NCBI RefSeq assembly: GCF_050971785.1
Contig: NZ_JBPCCU010000002.1
Coordinates: forward strand, 186,001-250,000
DNA: 64,000 nt
From: Actinomadura_E scrupuli
Lineage (GTDB): Bacteria; Actinomycetota; Actinomycetes; Streptosporangiales; Streptosporangiaceae
Direction of reading: 5' to 3'
Every line of letters starts with the position of its first letter. The stretch's first letter is position 1. The position numbers and the translations under genes are program-made. The notes beneath the pieces were generated by a model. That model had not been told where the DNA came from. It ran no database searches and saw only the letters and a program-made list of their open reading frames with translations. This document shows positions 15,701 through 24,022 of this stretch, in pieces.

Positions 15701-15752
15701 GACGACGGGGGGCCCGGGCGGGCCCGCCGAGGCCGGAGGAAAGGCGGTACGG

Positions 15753-16544
15753 ATGGATGCGCGGCTGACGGAGCTGAACGTCTTTCCGTTGAAGAGCGGC
15801 GGCGGCACGGCACTGGAGACGGCCGAGCTCGGCGCGAAGGGGCTGCGGCACGACCGGGAGTTCATGCTCGTCACCCCGAACGGCGAGTTCATGTCCCAGC
15901 GCCGGTTCCCGGCGATGGCCCGGCTGCGGCCCTCCTACGACGGGACACTGCTCACCGTCCGGGCGCCGGAGGCCGTCCCGCTCGTCCACAAGGCTGTGGA
16001 CAACGGCGAGATCGTCGACGTCATCGTCCACAGGAAGCCCTGCCAAGGTGTGGATCAAGGTGACGAGGCCGCGCTCTGGTTCTCCGACCTGCTCGGCATC
16101 GGGTGTCGGCTGGTCCGCTTCTCCGGGCACCGCCCGACGCGCCGGGGCGGTGGCGAGCTGGCCTACGCCGACGGCTATCCGCTGCTGCTGATCTCCGCGG
16201 AGTCGCACGCCGAGCTGAACGCGCGGCTGGCCGACCCGCTGCCGATGAACCGGTTCCGCCCCAACCTCGTCGTGGAGGGCCTCGGGCCCTTCGGTGAGGA
16301 CTCCGTACGCCTGCTGCGCGTCGGGGACGTCACCGTCGAGCTGATCAAGCCGTGCGCCCGCTGTGTGCTGACCACCGTCGACCAGGAGACCGCCGTCAAG
16401 GGCCACGAGCCGCTGCGCACGCTGGCGTCCTTCCGCAACGTCAACGGAAAGATCCTGTTCGGCCAGAACGGCATCCCGCGGACGCTGGGCACGCTCCGCG
16501 TGGGCGATCCCGTGCAGATCATTGAAAGAGCTCTAGAACCGTGA
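15753..16544 (+). CDS. MOSC-domain protein (MOSC N-terminal beta barrel plus MOSC)
   Basis: 263 residues. The N-terminal beta-barrel (LTELNVFPLKSGGGT, GLRHDREFMLV) and the C-terminal MOSC domain (RFRPNLVVEG, VELIKPCARCVLTTVDQ) are as in mARC/YcbX-type molybdenum-cofactor sulfurtransferase-like proteins, which bind Moco through a conserved cysteine, here in PCARC. The electron donor and substrate are unknown. ATG is preceded by GGAGGAAAGG. It overlaps purC by 4 bases (GTGA), so it is translationally coupled to a purine gene with which it has no obvious chemical link. Confidence 0.88.
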   Translation: MDARLTELNVFPLKSGGGTALETAELGAKGLRHDREFMLVTPNGEFMSQRRFPAMARLRPSYDGTLLTVRAPEAVPLVHKAVDNGEIVDVIVHRKPCQGVDQGDEAALWFSDLLGIGCRLVRFSGHRPTRRGGGELAYADGYPLLLISAESHAELNARLADPLPMNRFRPNLVVEGLGPFGEDSVRLLRVGDVTVELIKPCARCVLTTVDQETAVKGHEPLRTLASFRNVNGKILFGQNGIPRTLGTLRVGDPVQIIERALEP

Positions 16545-17401
16545 TGAAACACCTGCACTCCGGCAAGGTCCGGGACCTGTACGAGTTGCCGGGCGGCGAT
16601 CTGCTCATCGTCGCGCGGGACACCATCTCGGCGTACGACTTCGTCCTGGACACCCCGATCCCGGACAAGGGCGCGATCCTCACCCAGCTCTCGCTGTGGT
16701 GGTTCGACCGGCTCGCCGGGGTCGTGCCCAACCACGTCATCTCCACCGAGCTGCCGCCCGGCGCCCCCGCCGAGTGGGCGCGGCGGGCGATCGTGGTGCG
16801 GAGGCTCGACATGGTGCCCGTGGAGTGCGTGGCACGCGGCTACCTGGCCGGCTCCGGGACCGTGGAGTACCGGTTGCGGGGCTCGGTCTGCGGGGTCGGG
16901 CTGCCGCCCGGGCTGGAGGAGGGGTCCCGGCTGCCGGAGCCCATCTTCACCCCGACCACCAAGGCGGCCGTCGGCGACCACGACGAGCCGATGACGTACG
17001 GCGAGGTGGCGGCCAAGGTCACCGCCGAGGTCGCGGCACGGCTGCGCGACATCACCGTGCAGGTCTACCGGCGCGGCGCCGAGGTGGCCGCGGAACGCGG
17101 CATCATCGTGGCGGACACCAAGATAGAGCTCGGCTGGGACGCCACCGGCGACCTGGTGCTGGGCGACGAGGTCCTGACCCCGGACTCCTCTCGGTTCTGG
17201 CCGGCCGCGCAGTGGCGGCCGGGCCGGACGCAGCCGTCCTACGACAAGCAGTTCGTGCGCGACTGGCTGGTCTCCCCGGCCTCCGGCTGGGACCGGGCCT
17301 CCGGCGCGGCACCGCCGCCGCTCCCGGAGGAGATCATCCAACGCACCCGCGCGAAGTACGTCGAGGCGTACGAGCGCCTGACCGGCCGCCCATGGACCTG
17401 A
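16541..17401 (+). CDS. purC: SAICAR synthetase
   Basis: 286 residues. It ligates CAIR and aspartate using ATP, step 8 of IMP synthesis, just before the PurB reaction. The start HSGKVRDLYEL is the usual glycine loop; PVECVARGYLAGSG, GDHDEPMTYGE and VDTKIELG-like VADTKIELGWD are the family blocks. The length matches the longer, eukaryote-like PurC found in actinobacteria. The start overlaps the MOSC stop by 4 bases. An extraordinary C-tract begins immediately after the stop. Confidence 0.95.
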   Translation: MMKHLHSGKVRDLYELPGGDLLIVARDTISAYDFVLDTPIPDKGAILTQLSLWWFDRLAGVVPNHVISTELPPGAPAEWARRAIVVRRLDMVPVECVARGYLAGSGTVEYRLRGSVCGVGLPPGLEEGSRLPEPIFTPTTKAAVGDHDEPMTYGEVAAKVTAEVAARLRDITVQVYRRGAEVAAERGIIVADTKIELGWDATGDLVLGDEVLTPDSSRFWPAAQWRPGRTQPSYDKQFVRDWLVSPASGWDRASGAAPPPLPEEIIQRTRAKYVEAYERLTGRPWT

Positions 17402-17462
17402 CCCCCCCACCCCCCTACCCCCCCCCCCCACCCCCCCCCCCCCCCGCCCCCCCCCCCCCCCC
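17402..17462. repeat. C homopolymer tract after purC
   Basis: About 61 bases consist almost only of C, interrupted by single A, T and G bases (17410, 17417, 17430, 17446). It lies between convergent purC and the P60 gene. The complementary strand is poly-G and could form G-quadruplexes. Confidence 0.9.
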
Positions 17463-17485
17463 GGCGACGGATGACCCGTACGGGA

Positions 17486-18022
17486 TCAGGCTCCGGGGCG
17501 GACGGCTCCGGAGAACTGCTGCTTGTAGTAGCGGTTGAGCTTGACCCGCTTGACCTTCTGCCCGCTGCGCGGGGCGTGGATCATGTACCCCTTGCCGACG
17601 TAGATGCCGACGTGACCGCGGTTGTAGAAGAACACCAGGTCACCGGGGCGGAGCTTGTTCCAGCGCACCTTCTTGTGCACCTTCTTGTAGATCGCGGTCG
17701 TCACGCGGGGCAGCTTGACGCCGCCGTACCGCCAGGCGCCGCGGGCGAGACCTGAGCAGTCCCACCGGTGGGGACCGTTGCCGCCGTAGCGGTACGAGTC
17801 ACCTCTGTGCGCGTAGGCGAACTTCACGGCCCGCGCGGCCTTCTGCTTCTGGGTGAGCTTGACCCTGCTCTGCGCGGGCGCCGCCTGGGAAACGGTCGCG
17901 ACCTGGATGGTGGCGACCTGGGTGGAGGCGACCTGGGTGGTGCCGGCCGAGGCGGCGGGAGCCGCCACCACGCCGAGCGAGGTCATCGCGCACAGCGCGG
18001 TTCCTGCCACGGACAGCTTCAA
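17486..18022 (-). CDS. Secreted NlpC/P60 cell-wall hydrolase
   Basis: 178 residues as drawn from a TTG. A signal peptide (residues 1-26, ending APAASA) is followed by a short Val/Thr/Gln linker and an NlpC/P60 domain with catalytic Cys89 in HRWDCSGLARG, His137 in NRGHVGIYVG and His149 in MIHAPRSG. The family cleaves gamma-D-Glu-diaminopimelate bonds of peptidoglycan. In-frame codons before the TTG encode a plausible longer n-region (VLSTRA) but contain no ATG, GTG or TTG; a CTG with AGGA 6 bases upstream is the only alternative, so the start is uncertain. The gene lies behind a c-di-AMP riboswitch, as rpf and NlpC genes do in other actinobacteria. Confidence 0.88.
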   Translation of the reverse strand: MKLSVAGTALCAMTSLGVVAAPAASAGTTQVASTQVATIQVATVSQAAPAQSRVKLTQKQKAARAVKFAYAHRGDSYRYGGNGPHRWDCSGLARGAWRYGGVKLPRVTTAIYKKVHKKVRWNKLRPGDLVFFYNRGHVGIYVGKGYMIHAPRSGQKVKRVKLNRYYKQQFSGAVRPGA

Positions 18023-18074
18023 CGCACGAGTCGAGAGAACGTACTGGGGGGTATACAGGACAGTTCCTAACGTC

Positions 18075-18200
18075 GTTACCGACGCCTACCGGGGCAGCAC
18101 TCCACCTGGGAAGAATGCGAATCCCCCCGGTGCTGACTGTTCATTCACCCAGGCCCGGAAATACGTCGGGCTCACTGGGTCCCCGGCTCCATGCTCCTGA
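18075..18200 (-). ncRNA. ydaO-yuaA (c-di-AMP) riboswitch
   Basis: Read on the minus strand, the leader contains GCCGGGGACCC, then GGGCCTGGGTGAATGAAC, then GGGGGGATTC, and finally GCCCCGGTAGGCGTCGG about 55 bases before the P60 coding region. These match the conserved order of the ydaO-type c-di-AMP riboswitch (GGGGA, GGGUGAAU, and the terminal CCCGUAGGCG block). Known actinobacterial examples precede rpf and NlpC/P60 genes and shut them off when c-di-AMP is high. The assignment rests on motif order only; a covariance search would settle it. Confidence 0.78.
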
Positions 18201-18222
18201 CCGCATGGACGCGGCACGCCGA

Positions 18223-18268
18223 TCGTGATCCCCTCGTGACGGCAAGGCTGTGTGCCGTCGAATCACGA
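18223..18268. other. Imperfect double hairpin upstream of the riboswitch
   Basis: TCGTGAT (18223-18229) pairs with ATCACGA (18262-18268) and GACGGCA (18238-18244) with TGCCGTC (18253-18259). It is either the 5' end of the riboswitch leader or a separate element. The rest of 18269-18553 holds no gene I can support; a TAGGTT on the minus strand near 18320 could belong to the riboswitch promoter. Confidence 0.4.
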
Positions 18269-18553
18269 TGACGCGATGTTCTGTTTTGCAAGCGACCCCG
18301 TTGCCGCTCGCGCCATAACCTAGCCAGATCGGTCAAGATTCAGCAAACCCCGGCAAGCCTAAGAGTTCGCTATCAATGCCGTTAAAGGGGCCAGAAACTC
18401 TTGACGGTCCTGCTGAGAGCGTTGTAAGCGAAGCTCATGGTGAAGCAGGTCACACTTGTGGCGGAGGGGTCGCCGTGACCTCCGTGACGTGGTGGAACAT
18501 GCCCGCGACCGGCCTGATGGGCCCGATGTCCGGTCCTGGGGACGCCCGGCGCA

Positions 18554-19402
18554 TCAGAGGGTGATGAACTCCAGGCCCCGGTCCTTCAGCCGGGGCAGGA
18601 CCGTCCGCAGCGACTTCAGGGTCTGCGAGCGGTCGCCGCCGCCGTCGTGGCAGAGCAGGATGTCGCCGGCCTTGCCGCGCAGCAGTTCCCGGGTGACGTG
18701 CCGGACGCCGGGCCGGGACCAGTCGCGCGGATCGATGTCCCAGTCGATGGGGAACATCCCGTGGCGGGCCACGGCCTTGAAGACGGTGGGGGACCAGTTG
18801 CCGCCGGGGGCGCGGAACAGCCGGGGGGTGGTGCCGGTGACCTCGACGATGACCTGCCGGGCCTTGACGATCTCGTTCTCCACCCGGCCGGCGGGCAGCT
18901 TGTTGATGTTGATCGGGTGGCGCCAGGTGTGGTTGGCCACCTCGTGCCCGGCCTCGACCATCAGCTGGACCAGCTTGTAGTTGTCGCGCACCTGCTCGCC
19001 GATCAGGCAGAAGGTCGCCTTGACGTCGTGCTTGGCGAGCAGGTCCAGCACCCGGGGCGTCCACTCGGGATGGGGGCCGTCGTCGATGGTGAGCGCGACC
19101 GCGTTCTTGGGTGCGTCCGGCCGGACATCGTGGACGGAGCGGGCGGGCTTGCGCCAGGCGGGCACCGGCCCGGTCGCGCCCACCGGACGGGCCGGGGACG
19201 GCGTCACCGGCGAGACCGAGGGGCGCGGCGGGGGCGGTCCCTTGGCCCGGGTGCGCAGGGGCCGGTAGTCCGGAGCGGGACCGGCGTCACCGGCCAGGAC
19301 CATGCTGACCCCGAGTGCGCCGAGCGCGCTGAGACCCAGCGCCTCGCGGCGCCCGATCTCGCGCGCCACGACGGCATGCGGCTCGCGGTCGTGCGCTTCC
19401 AT
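18554..19402 (-). CDS. Tat-exported polysaccharide deacetylase (NodB family)
   Basis: 282 residues. The N-terminus carries a twin-arginine motif (IGRREALGL, residues 17-25) and a hydrophobic stretch ending near AGDA, so Tat export is likely. A Pro/Ser/Thr-rich linker leads to the NodB domain: Asp107-Asp108 in ALTIDDGPHPEW, metal-ligand His158 and His162 in ANHTWRHP, RAPGGNWSP and the C-terminal ILLCHDGGG. These deacetylases remove acetyl groups from peptidoglycan or other polysaccharides using a metal. ATG 19402 has TACTGT 7 bases upstream. It is followed by the P60 gene on the same strand, 530 bases away, so two envelope enzymes are adjacent. Confidence 0.92.
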   Translation of the reverse strand: MEAHDREPHAVVAREIGRREALGLSALGALGVSMVLAGDAGPAPDYRPLRTRAKGPPPPRPSVSPVTPSPARPVGATGPVPAWRKPARSVHDVRPDAPKNAVALTIDDGPHPEWTPRVLDLLAKHDVKATFCLIGEQVRDNYKLVQLMVEAGHEVANHTWRHPININKLPAGRVENEIVKARQVIVEVTGTTPRLFRAPGGNWSPTVFKAVARHGMFPIDWDIDPRDWSRPGVRHVTRELLRGKAGDILLCHDGGGDRSQTLKSLRTVLPRLKDRGLEFITL

Positions 19403-19409
19403 GCCCCAC

Positions 19410-19415
19410 ACAGTA
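19410..19415 (-). promoter_or_regulatory. -10 element of leaderless deacetylase gene
   Basis: On the minus strand TACTGT lies 7 bases before ATG 19402. Confidence 0.55.
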
Positions 19416-19734
19416 GTGCTGAGTTACGGAACATTTGCCCACTTTGGGTGGGTGGATTCCTGATCAATACCAGGCAATCCGAGAGGCGGCCGGGAGCCCT
19501 CCGGAGCTCCGGGCCGGAAGGGCTGCGCGTACTCGCGAATGCCCAGGAAGAGGGCGGTGCGTCCCCTTCGCGGCGGCCGAGTGGATCTCCCTGGGGAAGG
19601 GCCGGTGCGGCCGGTCCCCGGCCGCCGTCAGGTCCGGAACGAAGAGCTCGCCGGGGTGCCCGCACTCTTACCGGGTGGGTGGGTAGGTCAGGGTGTGACG
19701 TTCCCGTTAAAGTGACGCGTGAGTAACATCACCC

Positions 19735-19750
19735 GAACCGCATTCGGTTC
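19735..19750. promoter_or_regulatory. Palindrome GAACCGCATTCGGTTC upstream of SDR gene
   Basis: 6-bp perfect arms and a 4-base centre, located around the expected transcription start. It could be an operator for a TetR-type fatty-acid regulator or an mRNA hairpin. Confidence 0.45.
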
Positions 19751-19770
19751 TCTCCAGTAAGGTGCTCTTC

Positions 19771-20544
19771 ATGGACCTGAATGGTGTTTCCGCCGTCGTG
19801 TCAGGCGGTGCGAGCGGTCTCGGTGAGGCCACCGCTCGTGACCTGGCCGCCCACGGCGCCAAGGTAGTGGTCGCCGACCTCAACGAGGACAAGGGCAAGG
19901 CCCTTGCCGACGAGATCGGCGGCGTGTTCGTCAAGACCGACGTCTCCGACGAGGCCCAGGTCGCGGCCGCCGTCCAGGCGGCCGTCGACACCGGTGCCCC
20001 GCTCCGGGTGATCATCAACAGTGCCGGCATCGGCTGGGCCTCGCGTACCGTCGGCCGTGACGGCACGCCGCACGACCTGGGCCAGTTCGAGCGGGTCATC
20101 AAGATCAACCTGATCGGCACCTTCAACCTCATGCGCATCGGCGCCGCCGCCATCGCCAAGACCGAGGCGGCCGACGCTGACGGGCTGCGCGGTGTCGTCA
20201 TCAACACCGCGTCGGTCGCGGCCCTGGAGGGCCAGACCGGTCAGGTCGCCTACTCCGCCTCCAAGGGCGGCATCGTCGGCATGACCCTGCCGGCCGCACG
20301 CGACCTGGCGGCCATCGGTGTCCGCGTCAACACGATCTGCCCCGGCATCATCGACACCCCGATCTACGGTGAGGGTGAGGCCGCCGAGGCGTTCAAGGCG
20401 ACGCTGTCCAAGCCGGTGCCCTTCCCCAAGCGCATGGGCAAGGCCTCGGAGTTCGCCCACCTGGTGCGGTCGCTCATCCAGAACGACTACATGAACGGCG
20501 AGACCGTCCGTTTCGACGGTGGCATCCGCTTCCAGCCCAAGTAA
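19771..20544 (+). CDS. SDR-family 3-hydroxyacyl-CoA dehydrogenase type 2-like
   Basis: 257 residues. Classical short-chain dehydrogenase: NAD site SGGASGLGEATARDL, D in ADLNED for NAD preference, NSAGIGWASRT, catalytic serine in NTASVAALEG and YSASK. The insert and the C-terminal GGIRFQPK resemble the HSD17B10/type 2 3-hydroxyacyl-CoA dehydrogenase group acting in beta-oxidation or branched-chain degradation. ATG 19771 has AAGGTG upstream. A crotonase follows after 12 bases; the two catalyse consecutive steps (hydration, then oxidation), which supports the call. Confidence 0.88.
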   Translation: MDLNGVSAVVSGGASGLGEATARDLAAHGAKVVVADLNEDKGKALADEIGGVFVKTDVSDEAQVAAAVQAAVDTGAPLRVIINSAGIGWASRTVGRDGTPHDLGQFERVIKINLIGTFNLMRIGAAAIAKTEAADADGLRGVVINTASVAALEGQTGQVAYSASKGGIVGMTLPAARDLAAIGVRVNTICPGIIDTPIYGEGEAAEAFKATLSKPVPFPKRMGKASEFAHLVRSLIQNDYMNGETVRFDGGIRFQPK

Positions 20545-20556
20545 TCGGAGCCACAC

Positions 20557-21321
20557 ATGTCTGACGCGGTTCTTACCGAAGAAGATGGCGGCGTTCTCGT
20601 CATCACCATCAACCGGCCCGAGGCCAAGAACGCCGTCAACGCGGCCGTGGCCGAGGGCATCGCGGCGGCGCTGGAGGAGCTCGACTCCCGCAAGGATCTC
20701 GCGGTGGGCATTCTCACCGGCGCCGGCGGTACGTTCTGCGCCGGCATGGACCTCAAGGGGTTCCTGAAGGGTGAGAACCCGTTCATCGAGGGCCGGGGCT
20801 TCGCGGGCATCGCCCAGCGGCCCCCGGCGACCCCGCTCATCGCCGCCGTCGAGGGGTACGCCCTGGCCGGCGGCTGTGAGATCGCGCTGTGCTGCGACAT
20901 GATCGTCGCTTCCCGCGAGGCCAAGTTCGGGCTGCCCGAGCCCAAGCGCGGCCTGGTCGCCGGTGCGGGCGGCCTGCTGCGCCTCCCGCAGCGGATCCCG
21001 TTCCACATCGCCATGGAGATCGCCCTCACCGGCGATCACTACTCCGCCGAGCGCATGGCGGAGCTGGGCTTCATCAACCGGCTCGCCGAGCCGGGATCGG
21101 CGCTCACGGCGGCGAAGGAGCTCGCCTCCAAGATCGCTGAGAACGCCCCGCTGGCACTGGCGGCGACCAAGAAGATCGTCGTCGGCTCGACCGAGTGGCC
21201 GGCCGACGAGGCCTGGGACCGGCAGAACGCCATCATGGGCCCGGTCTTCGGCTCCAAGGACGCGCAGGAGGGCCCCGCCGCCTTCGCGCAGAAGCGCAAG
21301 CCGGTCTGGACGGGCGAGTGA
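20557..21321 (+). CDS. Enoyl-CoA hydratase/isomerase (crotonase family)
   Basis: 254 residues, full length. Oxyanion-hole elements are FCAGMDLKGF and the helix start EGYALAGGCEIALCCD; substrate-side loop KFGLPEPKRGLVAGAGG. It hydrates trans-2-enoyl-CoA or a related CoA ester; exact chain preference is not readable. It is co-transcribed with the upstream SDR and its transcription ends at a strong hairpin. Confidence 0.9.
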   Translation: MSDAVLTEEDGGVLVITINRPEAKNAVNAAVAEGIAAALEELDSRKDLAVGILTGAGGTFCAGMDLKGFLKGENPFIEGRGFAGIAQRPPATPLIAAVEGYALAGGCEIALCCDMIVASREAKFGLPEPKRGLVAGAGGLLRLPQRIPFHIAMEIALTGDHYSAERMAELGFINRLAEPGSALTAAKELASKIAENAPLALAATKKIVVGSTEWPADEAWDRQNAIMGPVFGSKDAQEGPAAFAQKRKPVWTGE

Positions 21322-21348
21322 CCCTGGCACTCCCGTGACGATCGATGC

Positions 21349-21389
21349 GTGATCTCGCGGTGCGGGCCGGTCCCGCACCGCGAGGTCAC
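21349..21389 (+). terminator. Strong terminator hairpin after crotonase gene
   Basis: An 18-bp stem (21349-21366 with 21372-21389) with one T-G wobble and loop CCGGT, 28 bases after the stop. It starts with GTGATCTCGCGG, related to the GTGATCA-type palindromes elsewhere in the window. Confidence 0.75.
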
Positions 21390-21673
21390 CACGACCGGGA
21401 TGTTGAGCCGGGTTGAAGAGAGTATTCAGCCGACTTCCAGCTTGAGCTTCCAGGCTGGGCGGTATGCAGCAGATGTCGCCGGGCGCCACCACGGTGCCGC
21501 CCGTGCCCGCCGCGATGCGCGGCCCCGCCGTTCGCCGGGCCGACGGCACCGATTTCGCCGCCGCCCGTCCTCGCACGTACGCTCGCGGAGACCATCGGAC
21601 CACCATGGGCGGGAGCCTGACCCGGCACCAGGACGACGGCCGGCATCACGACCGCAGAGCGGGGGAGACGACG
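21390..21673 (+). other. Upstream region of the response-regulator gene
   Basis: About 280 bases without a supportable gene. The response-regulator frame is open through most of it, but codons before ATG 21674 look random. GGTATGCA near 21460 could be part of a promoter. Confidence 0.3.
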
Positions 21674-22378
21674 ATGGCGGACAACACCCCGGAGGCCCGG
21701 CTGCTGGTGGTCGAGGACGAGCCGAACATCCTGGAGCTCCTGGCGGGCAGCCTGCGCTTCGCCGGCTTCGAGGTGATCGTCTCCACCAACGGCAACGACG
21801 CCGTACAGGCCGCCCAGCGGCACCGCCCGGACCTGATCGTGCTCGACGTCATGCTGCCCGACATCGACGGCTTCGACGTCGTACGACGGCTGCGGTCCGG
21901 CGGCACGCACACGCCCGTGGTGTTCCTCACCGCCCGGGACGCCGTCGAGGACCGGATCCGGGGACTCACCCTCGGCGGTGACGACTACGTCACCAAGCCG
22001 TTCAGCCTGGAGGAGCTGGTCGCCCGGATCAGGGCGGTCCGGCGGCGCGCCGGCGGGCCCTCGGCCGAGCCGCCGCCCCGGCTGGCCTTCGCCGACATCG
22101 AGCTGGACGAGGACAGCCACGAGGTCTGGCGCGGCGGCACGTACGTCCAGCTGTCGCCGACCGAGTTCAAGCTGCTGCGCTACTTCATGGCCAACTCGGG
22201 ACGGGTGCTGTCGAAGGCCCAGATCCTCGACCACGTGTGGAACTACGACTTCCGTGGTGACGTGGGGATCGTCGAGTCCTACATCTCGGCGCTCCGTCGC
22301 AAGATCGACAACACCGAGCCGCGGCTGATCCACACCCTGCGCGGGGTGGGCTACGTGCTGCGGCTGCCACCTGGCTGA
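21674..22378 (+). CDS. OmpR/PhoB-family response regulator
   Basis: 234 residues. Receiver domain 9-122: acidic pocket VVEDEPN, phospho-acceptor Asp58 in LIVLDVMLPDIDGFD, Thr in FLTARD and Lys in YVTKPFS. Winged-helix domain about 135-230 with SPTEFKLLRYFMANSGRVLSK and the recognition helix VESYISALRRKID. It binds promoter DNA when phosphorylated by the histidine kinase encoded next; stop and start overlap (TGATG). ATG 21674 follows GGGGGAGACG. The mprA-mprB-pepD order of mycobacteria (regulator, kinase, HtrA protease) is matched here. Confidence 0.92.
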   Translation: MADNTPEARLLVVEDEPNILELLAGSLRFAGFEVIVSTNGNDAVQAAQRHRPDLIVLDVMLPDIDGFDVVRRLRSGGTHTPVVFLTARDAVEDRIRGLTLGGDDYVTKPFSLEELVARIRAVRRRAGGPSAEPPPRLAFADIELDEDSHEVWRGGTYVQLSPTEFKLLRYFMANSGRVLSKAQILDHVWNYDFRGDVGIVESYISALRRKIDNTEPRLIHTLRGVGYVLRLPPG

Positions 22379-23922
22379 TGACCCGCCGCACCCCACTTCG
22401 CCGGCTGCGGGAGTACTCCGACCGCACGCCGCTGCGGGTCAAGCTCATCGCCGCGGTGCTGCTGCTCGTGGTGCTGGCACTGGCCGTGATCAGTGTGACC
22501 ACCGTGTACGCCATGCGCAGCTATCTGGTGACCCGCGCCGACGCCCAGCTGGGCGACGCGGCCCGCCAGCTCGTCCAGCAGGTCGAGTCGGGGCGGGCCC
22601 CGCGCGGACCGGACGGAAAGATCATCCTTGCCCCGCCCTACGGGGTCGTCGTGCAGCTCCGCGACGCCCAGGGCACGCTGCTGCAGAGCGTCCCGTCGGT
22701 GGACCGGTCGGCCGGTGACATCGACGGCCCGGTCCTGAGCGGCGATGTGTCCCGGCTGGCCGGGCGGCCCTTCACCGCGTCCGGGGCCGAGGACGATCGA
22801 TGGCGGGTGCTGGTGCTCGACATCGCCGGCGGCGGCACCGTCACGCTCGCCCTCAACCTCAACGAGGTCGACCGGACCGTCCACCGGCTCAGGGTGGTCG
22901 ACCTGCTGGTCGGCGGCCTGGTCGTGCTCGTGCTGGCCGCCGCCGGGGTCGGTATCGTCCGAACCAGCCTGCGGCCGCTCGACGAGATCGAGGAGACCGC
23001 CGAGGCCATCGCCGAGGGAGACCTGTCCCGGCGGGTGCCCGAACGGCACCCGCGCACCGAGGTGGGGCGGCTGAGCCGCTCGCTCAACGGCATGCTCGGC
23101 CAGATCGAGACCGCGTTCCGCTCCCGGGCCGAGTCGGAGGAGGCGGCCCGCCGGTCCGAGGCGGCCGCCCGCCGGTCGGAGGAGAGCGCCCGCAACTCGG
23201 AGGAGCGGATGCGGCGCTTCGTCGCGGACGCCAGCCACGAGCTGCGCACCCCGCTGACGGCGATCCGCGGGTTCGCCGAGTTCTACCGGCAGGGCGCGGC
23301 CCGCTCCCCGGCCGAGACCGACCGGCTGATCCGCCGGATCGAGGACTCGGCCTTCCGGATGGGCCTGCTGGTGGAGGATCTGCTGCTGCTCGCCCGGATG
23401 GATCGCCAGCGCGCTCTGGAGCGGCTGCCGGTGGACCTGCTCGCGGTGGCGGCCGACGCCGTACAGGAGGCCAGGGTGATGGCGCCGGACCGGGACGTGG
23501 AGCTGTCGGTGCACGGCGGCGCCGCGTACCAGGTGCTGGGCGACGAGCCACGGCTGCGCCAGGTGCTCGGCAACCTGCTCACCAACGCGATCACCCACAC
23601 CCCGGACGGCACCCCGGTCGAGGTACGGCTCGCCACCGGCGTCCTGCCCGGCCCGGCGGAACTCTCGGCGGAGCCCGCCACGGAGGTCCCCGCGGTGATC
23701 TGCGAGGTCTCCGACCGGGGCCCGGGGCTCGCCCCGGACGAGGTCGGCCGCATCTTCGAACGGTTCTACCGGGCCGACACCGCCCGCTCGGAGGGCGGCA
23801 CGGGCCTGGGGCTCGCCATCGTGGCCGCGCTGGTCGCCGCGCATGGCGGCACCGTGGAGGTCGACACCGAGCCCGGCCGGGGGGCGACCTTCCGGGTCGC
23901 GCTCCCGCTCGCCACCGAGTAG
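22378..23922 (+). CDS. Sensor histidine kinase
   Basis: 514 residues. TM1 about 20-42, extracytoplasmic sensor about 43-175, TM2 about 176-198, HAMP about 199-250, then a coiled coil with the repeated RRSEAAARRSEESARNSEE, HisKA with phospho-acceptor His287 in DASHELRTPLTAIRG, and HATPase with N box NLLTNAITHT, G1 VSDRGPGLAP and G2 GGTGLGLAIV. It phosphorylates the upstream response regulator. An extended AARRSE heptad coiled coil between HAMP and HisKA is a little longer than usual. An HtrA protease gene follows after 404 bases. Confidence 0.93.
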   Translation: MTRRTPLRRLREYSDRTPLRVKLIAAVLLLVVLALAVISVTTVYAMRSYLVTRADAQLGDAARQLVQQVESGRAPRGPDGKIILAPPYGVVVQLRDAQGTLLQSVPSVDRSAGDIDGPVLSGDVSRLAGRPFTASGAEDDRWRVLVLDIAGGGTVTLALNLNEVDRTVHRLRVVDLLVGGLVVLVLAAAGVGIVRTSLRPLDEIEETAEAIAEGDLSRRVPERHPRTEVGRLSRSLNGMLGQIETAFRSRAESEEAARRSEAAARRSEESARNSEERMRRFVADASHELRTPLTAIRGFAEFYRQGAARSPAETDRLIRRIEDSAFRMGLLVEDLLLLARMDRQRALERLPVDLLAVAADAVQEARVMAPDRDVELSVHGGAAYQVLGDEPRLRQVLGNLLTNAITHTPDGTPVEVRLATGVLPGPAELSAEPATEVPAVICEVSDRGPGLAPDEVGRIFERFYRADTARSEGGTGLGLAIVAALVAAHGGTVEVDTEPGRGATFRVALPLATE

Positions 23923-24010
23923 CCGGCTGCCGCCGTGACCTGCGCCGATGTGCGGTCGTGTGCGGGCTCGGGGGAGTACCGGGGCCCACAGCACATCTCC
24001 AGGCAACTTT

Positions 24011-24016
24011 TAGCCT
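24011..24016 (+). promoter_or_regulatory. -10 element of a possible leaderless short ORF
   Basis: TAGCCT is followed by 6 bases and then ATG 24023, the same geometry as 17 other starts in this window. Confidence 0.4.
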
Positions 24017-24022
24017 TCATGC

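Larger units (their letters stand above)
19403..19770. other. Intergenic region: divergent promoters and a perfect 16-bp palindrome
   Basis: No gene is supportable here. On the minus strand a leaderless -10 (TACTGT, 19410-19415) serves the deacetylase. On the plus strand TAACAT (19724-19729) is a plausible -10 for the SDR gene, followed at 19735-19750 by the hairpin or operator GAACCG-CATT-CGGTTC and then the ribosome site AAGGTG. Confidence 0.55.

Noticed and set aside
18376..18564. A 62-codon plus-strand frame near the deacetylase
   Set aside because: No ribosome site, no family likeness and it overlaps the 3' end of the deacetylase.
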